A model generated the notes under the pieces. That model saw only the letters and a list, made by a program, of their open reading frames with translations. It had not been told where the DNA came from and did no database searches. 64,000 bases of DNA from Glandiceps talaboti (Eukaryota > Hemichordata > Enteropneusta > Spengelidae), in the NCBI RefSeq assembly GCF_964340395.1, contig NC_135554.1:19946592-20010591 (forward strand). The letters run 5' to 3'. Position 1 is the stretch's first letter; every line of letters starts with the position of its first letter. Below are positions 1-11,479 of the stretch, piece after piece. The translations under genes were made by a program, and so were the position numbers.

Positions 1-288
1 AACATACTTTGCAAAAATATGTGGACGTATATATTTAAGCCTACTGCCTGCAGGGATAAAATATTACAATCACAGATATCATAGATAATGATAAAAACAC
101 AGATTTTCCTGGCCAATTGAAAGTAAAATCATGTAGTAAGTACTTTGGGAATTCTGGAAGAAAATCCCAACTGACTTGGGAAATCTTGATGGAGGGAATT
201 ATTCTATTCCAATGTATGACTGATCCACATCTTTAAATAACAGAATTAGAAAATCAAATTGTTCATAAAATACCGACAAAGCAGAGGT

Positions 289-308
289 GGGGGGGGGGGG
301 GGGGGGGG
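289..308. repeat. poly-G tract (20 G)
   Basis: An uninterrupted run of 20 G lies in otherwise AT-rich sequence. It is one of nine G or C runs of 12 or more in the window, most of them in the first 13 kb. Exact length may be unreliable because such runs are prone to sequencing and assembly error. Confidence 0.95.
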
Positions 309-365
309 TCATTGCATGAATTTCAAAACTATCAAGAATTTATTACCTAATAATAATAAAAAAAG

Positions 366-640
366 TCAGGGGGTCATTGTGAAAACTCTAAAAATGACAA
401 CTTACCACAAAATAAAATCAAAGAGGTCAGAGGTCATTATGTAAATTTTTTAAGTTGAGAAAAATTTTTCATGACTGAGATACGTCGCGTTATTTAGCTA
501 TGACTGTTCTTATCTTATAAACAAAAATTTCTCCCCATAAAGGTGAGGGGTTATATGTAAATTATAAAATCAATAACTTACCAAAAACTTTTTAAAGGTC
601 AGAGTTCACAGAGGTCAAGGGTCATTGTAAAGTTGACAAA
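366..640 (+). repeat. degenerate AGGTCA-containing tandem repeat
   Basis: The block GGTCATTRTGTAAA recurs near 371, 431, 548 (diverged) and 619, and AACTTACCACAAAA recurs near 400 and 574, so this is a decayed tandem array. It contains three direct repeats of the nuclear-receptor half-site AGGTCA with 1-bp spacing (424-436, 596-608, 612-624; the last two each carry one substituted half-site). Whether any factor binds is unknown; the words may simply be part of the repeat unit. Confidence 0.6.
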
Positions 641-1800
641 TTTTTGTATATGTCATATGTGCTCCTCACAACATTTGTTGCAGACTACAATTTTCCCTCC
701 ATTCATAAAGATCAGAGTTGATACAAAAAAAGTTATCGTTATTCAATAATCATGTTATTTTCATAATTTGTCAGTGATTTACAAATTTAAATTGAAAATC
801 TGCCACTTTTGAAACATATACCTGGTCAATTTTGACCAGGAATCACGACATTCCTGAATGCAGTGATTTGAGCTCCTGTCAAAATTGGAAAGATGTGATA
901 CAGATGATGGGTTAAACTTACGTTATTTACACATACATGTATAAATGTCCTTCTCAATAAGCAAGATTTTTTTTCTTTTTTTATCAAATTCCTTTTTCTC
1001 AGCTCACATTTGGAAGTGCAAATTGTCTATAAATTGAAAGAATTGGTTAAGAAAAAGAATAACAGGGAAGATTTTTATTTAGGTGCCATGTTCAACACAA
1101 CTTGAGCAGCCTGCACATATCAAAGTGAATTTAAAAAATGCTGTGTTGTGGTAATAAGATGTACTTCAGTAAATCTAGAATTTTCATGACTGATTGTGCC
1201 CCCCAAAATTGTTTTTCACTTGATGAGAAAATTAAATAACTCTTCAATTTCATACTATTACGGGTCATTTTCATTTACAGTAGTACCGAAAGTGGTTTGA
1301 TTACCTTCAAGACTTCAACATCTGTTGATTTTTTTTTTCAATAAATACTGCCCTCAAGTGGCAACATTTATAACAGTAGCAGTGATGAAGACTGCCCCCT
1401 TGTGGCCATCATTTGGAAGAAGTTGAAATAATAACTAAATGTTACAATTTCAGCTTAAATTTTTTAATGCAGTGTTTTCAATCTACATAAATTTTTAGGT
1501 TTGCTGTCTGTTTCATTTCCCTAAACAAAAAAAAGAATAGTTTCTCACACTTTGTGAGATGTTTTTTGTTGAAAATACTAATAACATTTTCTGGCAAGTC
1601 ACAGCTTATCCTTTTTACAAGGGTTACCATCCAAAGTTATACCAATAGTAAAATTCACAGAAACTTATGAGAAAGTTTACCAAGATATGCAGAAACATGC
1701 AGTGCACTTCCAAAACTTTTATGAAAGGGTTTTTGTGTCTTTTTTCTCGAAGGCAAATTGGAAAACAACATATATTTACAATAAATCTACAATACACATT
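641..1800. other. gene-free stretch; small 44-bp tandem pair
   Basis: No convincing ORF. A block beginning ACTGCCC and containing GTGGC occurs twice, at 1347-1369 and 1391-1413, a diverged 44-bp tandem pair. Otherwise only AT-rich sequence with A and T runs. Confidence 0.6.
821..840. other. short perfect hairpin
   Basis: Nine-base arms (CCTGGTCAA and its reverse complement) flank a 2-base centre. Too short to assign a role. Confidence 0.6.
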
Positions 1801-1809
1801 TCCCTGGTA

Positions 1810-1830
1810 CCCCCCCCCCCCCCCCCCCCC
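1810..1830. repeat. poly-C tract (21 C)
   Basis: Uninterrupted C run. The reading frame crossing it merely encodes polyproline and is not evidence of a gene. Confidence 0.95.
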
Positions 1831-2308
1831 GAGTTTTACATTTATTGACGAAGTTACGGCCAGTCTGCAAGTCTTTTACTTTTGACCTTCACAAAGGTTT
1901 GTTTGACTCACATTATTACCACGAATAGAATTTCAGTACCTAGATCCATCATGTGAATAACAATTTGATTTCTTAGCTGAAAATAACTTCCGCTGCATGC
2001 CTTTATGCATGAATTACTAAGTGCGTGAGAGGTCAGTCTAACCCAGAAACCAGGCAAATGGGGATTTTGACTGTTGATTTCCCGATATGATGGGGGAATT
2101 AACAAATTTAAAAACCCAACTCGCATCGATTTCAAGCTAGATCAATCTGTAGGATGTGACATTCATACCAATGTCCAATCAGCTACCGTGCATCGATCAG
2201 GTTTAGAAGCCTGATAGAGCTGAACAACACTATCTAATGTGAGGTGAAATGTGAGCCATTACAGGTACACATACAAGCTAGGACAAAATTAAACTTATTA
2301 GACTCGCT

Positions 2309-2400
2309 CTACTAGTATAGTCTATTGCTATATCCTTCATCCAATCTTAAGAGCTCTCAGATGATTGGATACTGCATTGGCATCCAGACTATACCAGTAG
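2309..2400. other. 92-nt imperfect hairpin
   Basis: Left arm starting CTACTAGTATAGTC pairs with right arm ending GACTATACCAGTAG; inner segments CCAATC (2341) and GATTGG pair as well, and the centre is the palindrome GAGCTC (2351-2356). A longer nested inverted pair, AAGCCTGATAG (about 2207) and CTATCAGGCTT (about 2440), surrounds it. The size resembles a pre-miRNA, but the arms carry several mismatches and a small MITE is an equally good reading. Confidence 0.55.
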
Positions 2401-2594
2401 TACCGGTATGTATACAGCACACTAGTCACAGCTAGTCTGTCTATCAGGCTTTTGGAATTGACCAACATTAAAGTTAATTGATACTATCATTAAACCACCT
2501 CCTAATTGATTGACTGATGATGTGGCCTTGCTCTAATTCACTTACACCTTAGGGACGTTATCACCATACAAATTTAATGACAGATTCCAAGGAG

Positions 2595-2607
2595 AGGTCA
2601 AAGGTCA
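2595..2607 (+). promoter_or_regulatory. perfect DR1 nuclear-receptor motif
   Basis: AGGTCA-A-AGGTCA, the canonical direct repeat with one base spacing bound by RXR/HNF4/COUP-TF-type receptors. It is a sequence match only; the neighbouring sequence is not clearly a promoter. Confidence 0.4.
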
Positions 2608-2684
2608 TTCACTAAGATCAACCAAGGACACTCACGTCACATCAATTATTTATTGAATTTATACACTTTTTCCAACAGCTCTTT

Positions 2685-2990
2685 TAAAGTGGCCATATCG
2701 ATTAGAATTTGGTACTTATTTCAAAATTTTTAAAACAACTTTTACTATGTTTTCTGCTTGAAAATAGAATGTGAAATAACACACAAAATCCTTGTTTGAA
2801 ACTCAATATAACATGCACAAAGTGTTAAAAAGTGTAACATTTTGCCCATTTTGTAAATGTCTTCCAATGTACTGAGTTACAAACAAGGACTTGTTTCACA
2901 TCATGTTTTCAAGTAGAAAAACATAGTAAGTTTTTTTTTTTATAAATTAAAATAAAAAAAAACCAAATTCTAATCCATATGGCCACTTTA
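2685..2990. mobile_element. palindromic MITE with about 130-bp inverted arms
   Basis: The left end TAAAGTGGCCATAT...GATTAGAATTTGG is matched by the reverse complement of the right end. Pairing continues inward through ACTATGTTTT, CTTGAAAA, ATGTGAAA, TCCTTGTTTG and AACTCA, giving arms of about 130 bp around a loop of about 45 bp. There is no coding capacity, as expected for a miniature inverted-repeat element. TTTAA occurs at both edges (2683-2687 and 2987-2991). A TTAA or TTTAA target duplication is possible, but these bases may instead belong to the inverted repeat, so the superfamily is unassigned. A transcript would fold into a long hairpin. Confidence 0.85.
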
Positions 2991-3277
2991 ATGAAAACAC
3001 ACAACCTATAACTTGTTGGCTATAATCCACACCAACAAGTCACAGGTACCAATACCTACATTTTACATGACTAAATGACTTTCCCTAAAAACAGATGAAA
3101 GTTTCCACTCAAAGAAAATTTTCGGAAGGAAAAATCACAGATTTTGGATGACACATGATCTCGTTTCAATCATCATACACTACAGTCTAGATTCACTTCA
3201 ACATTTTTTTGTGTGTGAAAAGAAACTTTTTATAGCATTTGAACCCCTTGAACACTCATTCTCAACTTTTCTTAAGG

Positions 3278-3300
3278 CCCCCCCCCCCCCCCCCCCCCCC
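3278..3300. repeat. poly-C tract (23 C)
   Basis: The longest C run in the window, followed directly by A7. It lies at the 5' edge of the dispersed repeat, where the other copy has only two C before its A-run. Confidence 0.95.
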
Positions 3301-3547
3301 AAAAAAAGAGACAATTGTTTCTGGTCAGGACAGTTTGTCTAAAATGATGACACAATTTTTTAAATTTAAATTTTTTTTTTTAATTCTCAACAAACCTGTC
3401 ACTCAGTGTACTATTTATGGCAGTTACTGTTCTTTTTATTTAGTACTTTAGAGCATGTGTGTATATGGGCAGATGTCATTTGCTTGTTCATGATTTGGCT
3501 CTGCAGTTGTCTTCAGTGATGTAGGGAGGGTTATTTTTGTGTCGTCT

Positions 3548-3565
3548 CCCCCCCCCCCCCCCCCC
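3548..3565. repeat. poly-C tract (18 C)
   Basis: Internal to the dispersed repeat at 3271-3668. The equivalent position of the 62.6-kb copy reads TTTCCCCTCGG, so this run has expanded in one copy only. Confidence 0.95.
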
Positions 3566-3997
3566 ATTTGCAGACTGCATGAGCTGGACAAACAATTTCA
3601 CTCAAAAAACAACAACACAGGAGGGGTTAAATGATACGCGTGCCAACCAGAAACACTTTTCTTTTTCTAATATAGTAACAAAACAAGAAAACGTGATCAT
3701 TGTAGTTGGGACATGTCTTGAAATCCACATAGTCTCATACATTAAAGCCTTCAAGCACTAAATAAATGAGAAGTACAGGAGACGTACCCTGCAGCATTGA
3801 GGATTTGTGACTTTTTTGAGAAGACTAAAACTATAGCTTGTGGCTTATCTAACCTGGACTGTATGTATGGATTAGGTGTTCTATGGCTTGTGGCACCACC
3901 ACCCCCGAGAGTATTATCACATCAAACACGTTTTTCATACCACTGTGACTGCTGTATAGGAGGAATAGTCTTTGCAACTTTGATGTAATATGAGTAA

Positions 3998-4010
3998 AGG
4001 TCAGAGGTCA
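3998..4010 (+). promoter_or_regulatory. perfect DR1 motif (G spacer)
   Basis: AGGTCA-G-AGGTCA. Same class of word as at 2595 and 4793; a motif match without further support. Confidence 0.35.
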
Positions 4011-4160
4011 AATTGCTCTTCAGACTAACATAACACAGGAATAAAGTATTTGACAGGGGCACACATGGAGTGTCATATATTGAATCTCATCAATGTCTTC
4101 TGAGAATGTTGTATCTTAAAGTTGATTTTGTACAGTTATTCAATTAATGATTGTTCTGTT

Positions 4161-4273
4161 AACAGAGAGAGATTTGGCTATGTGGCTCGATATATTCACT
4201 CAATAGAATTCTGGCAACGAACGACATTGTCAATCATGCCCGAGTCGTGTCTTCCCAAGGGGAATCTCTCTGT
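4161..4273. other. short inverted repeat spaced about 110 bp
   Basis: ACAGAGAGAGATT near 4161 faces AATCTCTCTGT near 4263. Arms are only about 11-12 bp. It may be a small MITE relic, but no second copy was seen. Confidence 0.3.
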
Positions 4274-4599
4274 ACAGTACATATAAATGCATTTGGAGAG
4301 TAATATTAATTCCTTTGTATGAACCATCTTAAAGTTTCATTTTTAAATCAAATTTGATCATTATAGAAAATTACTACATACTGAAGAGTTGAATCAACAA
4401 TGGCATGACTTTTAAAGTAGTTTTTTTTAAAAACTAATAACAAGCCTTCATAGAAGACATAGCCCCCCCCCACATGGTTTGTTGTATGACAAAATTGTTC
4501 TGCAAATTTATGTTTATCTTTAAAAATGAAGGTTAAGTTCAAAGCTTTGGTACTCAGCTTGAAAGCTCTGAGGCATCCATAAACATAGGAGCAGACACT

Positions 4600-5075
4600 T
4601 TAATAGTACAAAACTTCATAAGTTATTGACCGACCAATTTTGTCCTTGAAATGTGGAGGTCAAGGTCAAAATATAGTAAGGCATTTAATTTAAATAATGT
4701 AGTGTAGACATGGAGTCTGTGTGTATTAAACTTCTTGAGTTATTGAAGAAAGACAAATTTTCATTATTTTGACTTGAATTTTTTGTGTGTTCAGGTCAAA
4801 GGTCAGGTCTCATTAGAACACTTACCATTAATGATGTTGGGTAAACACTTGAATGGTGACTGTATATGTATCAAACTTTAGGAGATAAAGGGACTTTTTT
4901 ATCACAAATATGGCTACAGGTCAAGGTTGTGAAATGAAGTGACATATTAACTGTGTTTCACATTAATACATGTCATGACTGAAATAAGTTTGACTAAAAA
5001 AACTACAAAGGCAAACCAAATTGGGCTATCTGATCTTGAAGACTTTCAATGTCAAAGGTCAAGCCCATTGTAATA
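4600..5075 (+). repeat. diverged 120-140 bp tandem array with AGGTCA words
   Basis: Three recognisable units and a fourth weak one. Each has a YAAACTTYWTRAGTTATTG-like start (near 4608, 4725, 4868) followed 45-65 bp later by an AGGTCA cluster (4657-4668, 4793-4805, about 4918, 5054-5060). The second carries a perfect DR1; the first is AGGTCAAGGTCA with the extended half-site TCAAGGTCA. Repeats of this style are common in marine invertebrate genomes. Confidence 0.65.
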
Positions 5076-5435
5076 GTCCCCCTTTTGACAGACTTACAAA
5101 AATCATTTAGTATTATTTCATTAAATTTTTTGAAAAATCACAACTTGGGTATAACTTTGTGTGAAACTACCTATGGTATTGTACGACATTATTCCATAGG
5201 GTTGTTTGTGTTCATGGCATGTAGCGATTATATAACTGTTGTCTAAAAACAGAGTTTAGTACAGTTTAGTATATCGGTAGTATATTTTATTTGACATGAC
5301 ATAATGGAAACAAATATATTATCTAGAGTCAAAAACAACTAAACATACAAAAACAACAACTATTAGATATAAAATATATAAATATTGTATATAATAACAC
5401 TAAACATAATATTCTACACTTCAACTGATGGATGA

Positions 5436-5447
5436 GGGGGGGGGGGG
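5436..5447. repeat. poly-G tract (12 G)
   Basis: Homopolymer run in AT-rich sequence. A second G-rich site follows at 5983-5996 (G7-A-G6). Confidence 0.9.
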
Positions 5448-6049
5448 AAGAAGTAGTTGTGGGGATTTTACACATACTGGCATGGGGTACTTAGTATATT
5501 GACAAAATGGTCCTATTCTATCAGCTGCAAATCATGATCACTTGATGTATGAAGTCTGAGTTGCTATGACACTGTTTTTAAATCACACTATGCTAAAGGT
5601 CAAACCAAGCTGACAGAAGGTCAGTCACCACAGGTTTATTACCATCACGTTTATGTAAACAGTTAGCATCAACCTTACTATCAGGTAGTAAAAAACACCT
5701 TTTATAGTCTATCAGTACAAGAGTTAATAAGCCTTCACACTACCTATTAATCTTTCACCTTGTATTTAGTACTGTCTACATTTTGTACGTGACTTGTGTC
5801 AACTGTAATTATTATGCATGACACTTGGCCTATACTTCAATCCTTCTCAAAATTCGGTAAAAATTATCCTGGGTTGATAAAACATATATTTCGAAATGCA
5901 CAGGTAAGAATTTGCTTGTAACCAATCCCTTCACCAGCTCTAGGAAATATTCTGCTTCTCTGACCAAGTAACTTTACTGGATGGGGGGGAGGGGGGATGG
6001 CGACAATTAATGTTATTAAACTTTCTGTTATTATCTATTCAAATAGCAA

Positions 6050-6300
6050 CCATCACATCACATTTTGATGACATGTACAACAGTAACTGATGACTGATGA
6101 GGTCCTCTTTGGTTATTGTCATCTAAAAACCTAACCACAGCACATTTTGATGACACTGCAAAATAAATATGTCACCATTTTGTATCGGCTTGAATTTGGT
6201 ATACAAATGTATGCATATTAAAATAGCCACTCAGAGCATAGACAACACCTTTTGATGACATTTACAACAAGAAATGATGATGTCATCATTTTGTGTCCTC
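6050..6300 (+). repeat. degenerate tandem repeat, 3 units of about 80-105 bp
   Basis: CATTTTGATGACA recurs at 6061, 6143 and (as CCTTTTGATGACA) 6248. Units 1 and 3 also share the following YTACAACA...GATGA segment. Unit 3 contains the perfect hairpin AAATGATGA-TG-TCATCATTT (6272-6291). Confidence 0.6.
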
Positions 6301-6542
6301 ACAAACAACTAACAGTCTGAAGCATTAAATGAAATATTGGTCCAGGAGTTCTTTATTGCACGGGGCCATTGTCATTAAGCCTTGCACATTCATTTGATAG
6401 AGGGACTGCCGGGTATTAATGCTTTTTTTTCAAACCTGAAATTCCTACACCTACGGAGTCTTTATCTCAGTTATCCAGACTCTCGTCACTGGGGTTACAA
6501 CCTCAAAGCGAGAGTATATGCACATTATGTTGTCGCCTAGCT

Positions 6543-6781
6543 ATTATAAAGCAACATGGCTGCTGTCAAGATCTGTAACATTCGCTGATTGGACAAAAGT
6601 GATTCCAAATTTGCATTTGCATCAACTCTGTATACGTATATTTAACATAAATCGTGGTATAAAGTTTTTGAAAATCATCTTTGTTTAGGTAACCAAACAG
6701 CAAGAGTTGCAAGTGTATGATATTACTACAGAGGTCATATGTTGTATTAGTTAGTCTCTCCGCACATGTACGGCCATCTTG
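6543..6781. promoter_or_regulatory. possible promoter-like segment
   Basis: A TATTATAAAG word lies 5 bp before ATGGCTGCTGTC (6556). An inverted CCAAT box (ATTGG, 6588-6592) and a YY1-type word CAAGATGGCCG on the minus strand (6771-6781) follow. Reading frames from both ATGs are short or unrecognised. This is a coincidence of weak motifs; no transcript structure can be inferred. Confidence 0.2.
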
Positions 6782-7490
6782 TGACAATCACTGCATGAGT
6801 TCTAATGCTCCAGACACTCTGCTTGGGGCAGAGAATCTGGGTAACAAAGTCTGAGCTGAAAATAATGTCATAAATAAAGATAAATTGCTGGATCACACCT
6901 CCATATTAATCCCACAGAGAGAAACGATCTTGGTAATCAATGCATCATTCTCAATACAGAATGTGACACACAGATGTTCCATTAGTCACTTTTATTGTTA
7001 AGACAAACCCGGCACACAAGTGTTATCACCACTTGGGCTATTATCCTATGTACGTCACATATATCCTTACATCTGTGAAATGGACAATCCATTATACAAT
7101 ATATTGTAATTTATATGTTCTGCAATTGCCAACACAGTTGGTGTGAAATTGAATACAGTGATGGATTAGGGCACCTGTAATTAATTCTATGTTTTCTCAC
7201 CATAACAGATTAAAAATGATAGGTTGGCAGTTAGTCGAATAAAAATTAAATTTAAAAAAAAAGAGTAAGTTTATGTGTGCATATGTGTGTAACTTTCATT
7301 TCATCATTATATAATTGTAATTGTCATTTCTAAGTCATTTAGACAATTAATTAAAGTCAGAAGAAAATTTTTGAATTGTTTTTTTTTTTAATTAAATTTC
7401 TCAAATTTCAGCATTTTTCGCTTGTAGGGTCTTCCATTGTACCATCAATGATGTTGTGATTTTTTCTAATCCTGGTGTCAATATGTTATG

Positions 7491-7496
7491 ATTATG

Positions 7497-7546
<50 letters not shown>

Positions 7547-7551
7547 CATTA
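7491..7551. repeat. (ATT)n microsatellite
   Basis: About 17 trinucleotide units with edge variants (ATG, ATC). Confidence 0.95.
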
Positions 7552-7559
7552 TATCAGAT

Positions 7560-9620
7560 GGAAGAAATACTGGGTCAGCCAGATCACGAGAAACATAGAA
7601 CTTGGAAGTATGGCTGCCTTTAACGAAAGACCTTTTTGTATGACAATAGTATTAGATGATTTTGTACTTTGTTATTCACACTTTGCATTACTTCCAAGGA
7701 GGAATGGTTTCTTGATGGGTGTTAATGTCATCAAAGTTTGACCTATTGATATAGATTAAATGGAGACACAATTATTCAAGTTACTGCACAGCTCAAAATA
7801 GTTACATGGGTCACTAGTGAACCATCACAAACCTTACACCCACAGTGCCAAACACTGGCCAACTCACTACCAACACCAAGATTGAGAATTTGATAAGATT
7901 ATATACTTATATTGCATTGTACCATCTATAATATTTCGACATAGACGGTTGGAAACCATGCAATTGTACAGTGGTTTAATAGGGAGGTGACCATTTCTGT
8001 GACGTGATATGTACCTACTATATATTTGATTACGCAATCAAATGCTTTTCAAGCAGACTACAAAATGTCACGGTATTATGACCTTGCCACATAGTGGTAA
8101 TATTGTTGATTTATGAAATATTTTATTTGAAGTTTACTGTTTAGATGGTATATAAAGTTCAAGAAAAAGATTTAAAAAAATGAAATTTAATGAAAAAGTT
8201 TCACAAAATTCTTTTGAAATATAAATACACGTAGGCCTATATAATTCTTCGAAATACCGAAAATACATTCTGTCAATGTACAACTTTTTGACAGCGAGAA
8301 GTAAATTTGCAGAAAATCCCCCCCCCCCCCCCCCTCATTTTATATTCAATATGGCTACTGTACTATACACTTTTGGAAGATGTGTAGAAAAAGACTGTTC
8401 TATATAACAATGCAGTGAATTTTTTTTTTTTTAAACATTTATTGATGATTGAATTCAAAGGGTGCATATTTCCCTAAGCCAAATTGCTTCACAAATTTTC
8501 ACAAAGATTTCTGAGTATTTTTGATTATTTTAATGAAAATAAATTGAATCCTGGGGGCAATTTTTATTTTCATTAACGTGGTAAAGGATTGGATGGTGAA
8601 CCCAATCTGTTAATGTCTGAATAATGGATCAGTTCTATTAAAATTCATCAATCTCACATGAGCACACAGAAAATTGCATCATTTTGACACAAAAAAGTCT
8701 AATATGCATAAATTAACATCAGTGGTGAAATAAGTATTCTGGTATCTGTACCATATGCAAGGCAAGTTGTATGCATTCAAACACAAAATATGGAATTTAT
8801 ATCAGACTGTCTATTATTTATCAGCTGCTTGCAAAAAGTATGAGTCCACATTCAAAATTGCCATTATTTTCCCAATGCCTTTTCATAAACTTTAGGCTCA
8901 CAACAGAGGTATAATAATTTTTCTTCATTAGGGTGGAAAATATTTGTGACAAATTAAAATATTAGGTTTTACCTTTGATCAACTTGTATTGACAATGCTG
9001 CTTTATGACTCTTTCGTGAACTGAACAAAGGAAAATATTGGTGAACAGTTCCTCAGCACATGCATGGTCATGTATACATTGTGGATTAATAGGACAAAAC
9101 AGAAGAAACATACAAAAAATGAAAAGTGGTTTCTTGGTTACAATTATCTTTGTAATAATTACTATTCTGATCAGGAGGGGTTTAGATGATTACGCTCTCT
9201 CTGAGAATAGTCAGCGAATTCTACGAGCTGTGAATGAAATGTTTTTGAGATTACATTTGATTACATCAGAATGTTTATAATTCAGTATGCTTCTACCTTA
9301 CCTGTACATGCATGTCTCCTTCACTAGTTAATTCACACAGTTTTGCATCTAAATTGCCATGAATCTGTGCAACTATAGTTGGCATGGTAACTGTGTTTGA
9401 TGCACTCAAACCCGTTACAAATGCTTGGCATGAACAGAAGAACACTTTCTTCAGCCTGTTGTGTGCAGTGTTTTTGTTAAGGTTGGGGAACAGAAAGGGT
9501 GAATATGATAAAACTGGAATAGTTTCTGATATATTGTACCATAATTTTAGTGGGGAACCCTGGTAAAATTACAGGGGAACTCATTGACAAGTAGATTTTA
9601 CTGCTTACTGCTCTTAACAA
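7560..9620. other. gene-free stretch
   Basis: Contains one poly-C run (8318-8334). The longest frame (9038-9280, 80 codons, one hydrophobic stretch) resembles nothing I recognise and is within chance length. Confidence 0.6.
8318..8334. repeat. poly-C tract (17 C)
   Basis: Uninterrupted run between AT-rich flanks. Confidence 0.95.
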
Positions 9621-9625
9621 AAACA

Positions 9626-9672
9626 GTGTGTGTATGTGTGTGTGTGACTGTGTGTGCATGCATGCGTGTGTA
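9626..9672. repeat. imperfect (GT)n microsatellite
   Basis: Alternating GT with GTATGT and GCATGCATGC interruptions. Confidence 0.85.
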
Positions 9673-9674
9673 TG

Positions 9675-11390
9675 GTATTTAGAACAATATGTACATTATT
9701 ACTAGTGTGATAACAAACAGCTCATGATGAATCTGACGAGATGTCAGCGAAAATTTCAGATTCGCTTTCAAAGATATTTTTAACTGCACATAGATTTTTC
9801 ATTTCAAAATATAAAAACCCAGATTCCATGAACATTCATTATTGTATGGTTGCCTACTGAGCTATAGATTGCTGAAGATAACGGCTCCCATTAATTTTAA
9901 AACCATTTCTCATTTTGCATCAATTTCCCATCATGATACAAGCTTTACCTTCTTAAATCATTCAAATGTAACTAATATTCGTATGCAGTGACATAGAAAA
10001 CACATCTGAGATTTTACATTTGAAAAATCACTACTAAAAGAGTCTCAGCTGCATGATTGCAAAGGCAGACTTTCTAAATATAGAAATGGCACACAATACA
10101 CACAGAGTGCCATTGTAAAGTAAATGTCCACAATTTCCACGAAGTGCCATTGCCAGCAGACTATCACAAAATTTTTATCTACTTTGCTCAACACGTTCTT
10201 GTCGTGAGTGTGTGCATCCTCCTTTTGCTCACTGCATGTCTTTCAGTAAGAATTTGCTCTCAGAGTTTATGAAGACCCATTCAGAAGTGATTGCAACTCA
10301 GGTCATTTTTGAAATGTTTCACTGCTGCCAGCATGCACACTCTCGAGAGATGATTTCCTCTTTGCGTTTTTACGCTAGGATTAACTTCAAAAACAATGTT
10401 CCTGCCTTAAAGTAAAATATGTTCTGTATAGCATATGGGGATACAATTTTTTGCATTCAGTCTTTCATCAGGACTTCTACTGCGATAATGGTCAGAGAGT
10501 GAAAACTCGGTCTTCTTCGGAAACAACATCGCACTTTGCTAGATTGTGTACCTTCAGCAAATTCTAGCTTGAACGATAAATTCCAATAGTTGCTAGCGTG
10601 TGATCTCATCAATGCCTACCACCTTCTGCTGCTTAAACATCACACTCTGTGTTTTCTAGTATTCCTCAGGTTATGCCCACCCAACGTAATTTATGACCAA
10701 ATACCGTGTAATTGAATGAAGGTCCCTTTTCATATTTTGTCACTAATTTTACAGGTGAATGAGGCTCTTGTGCCTCACTATTATTCAACACAAGGCAACC
10801 CATTTATTACATTCTCTGTTTCTACATGTAATAAGTGTACTTTGTCACAGTTTAAACCATACATAACCTGTTAGTGCCACTCCTGTCCAGAAGGTTTCAA
10901 TCACATGGTGACTTTCATACAGCTGACATCACACTAATTTGCAGTCATAGCTATATTTTGATTAACGCAAAAAAAAATCCATCACTGTATTATGATTTTC
11001 AGAATCATTTGTGTCAGTTACTCATATTGAAATTTGGTCTCAAAGGGAAACCAACTGAACAGTGTCCCCCTTTTGACTTTGAGTGAATGTCATTCTGAAA
11101 AGTGTAACTGTGGGTTTGGTTTCAAGCTTCATTGTGCACATTGTATATATTTCTGTCATACAGGTACTTTGAGAGCAGGAAATATGTCCTTGTAAATGAA
11201 ATATTGCATATCCAGATTAATATTGACATATCTAACACACTTTGAGTGGTTCCTGTGTTACTTTACAATACAAATATAGAATGATTTTATTTAATATTCA
11301 AGACATTATCTCATTCTGATAATCTTGTATTTCAAACAATTTCTTCAAAACATTTAACATGACCTTTTCAGTAATTAATTCTTAGTGTTC
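9675..11390. other. gene-free stretch, nothing recognised
   Basis: Only short frames (70 codons or fewer); no repeat copy matching elsewhere in the window. Confidence 0.55.
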
Positions 11391-11479
11391 TTAAATTGTA
11401 ACCGTTCATTTTTTCCCCTCATGTTTTTGGGTTCTGATTTTAGTGATTTTTACTGTACTCCCTTTTTTTACTTAATGTT

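Larger units (their letters stand above)
3271..3668 (+). mobile_element. dispersed MITE-like repeat, copy 1
   Basis: This block is a direct-orientation relative of 62644-63029. Shared landmarks in order are CTTA(A)GGCC, an A-run, ATTGTTTCTGGT, ACAGTTTGTCT, TTAATTCTCAACAAA, CTGTCACTCAGT, TATTTATGGCAGTTACTG, GGCTCTGCAGTTGTCTTC, TTATTTTTGTGT, ATTTGCAGACTGCATG and a final TGATRCGC...TTTCTTTT. Copy 1 differs most by two poly-C expansions (3278-3300 and 3548-3565) at points where copy 2 has only short C runs. No coding potential is visible. The ends of copy 2 suggest weak terminal inverted repeats. Confidence 0.8.
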
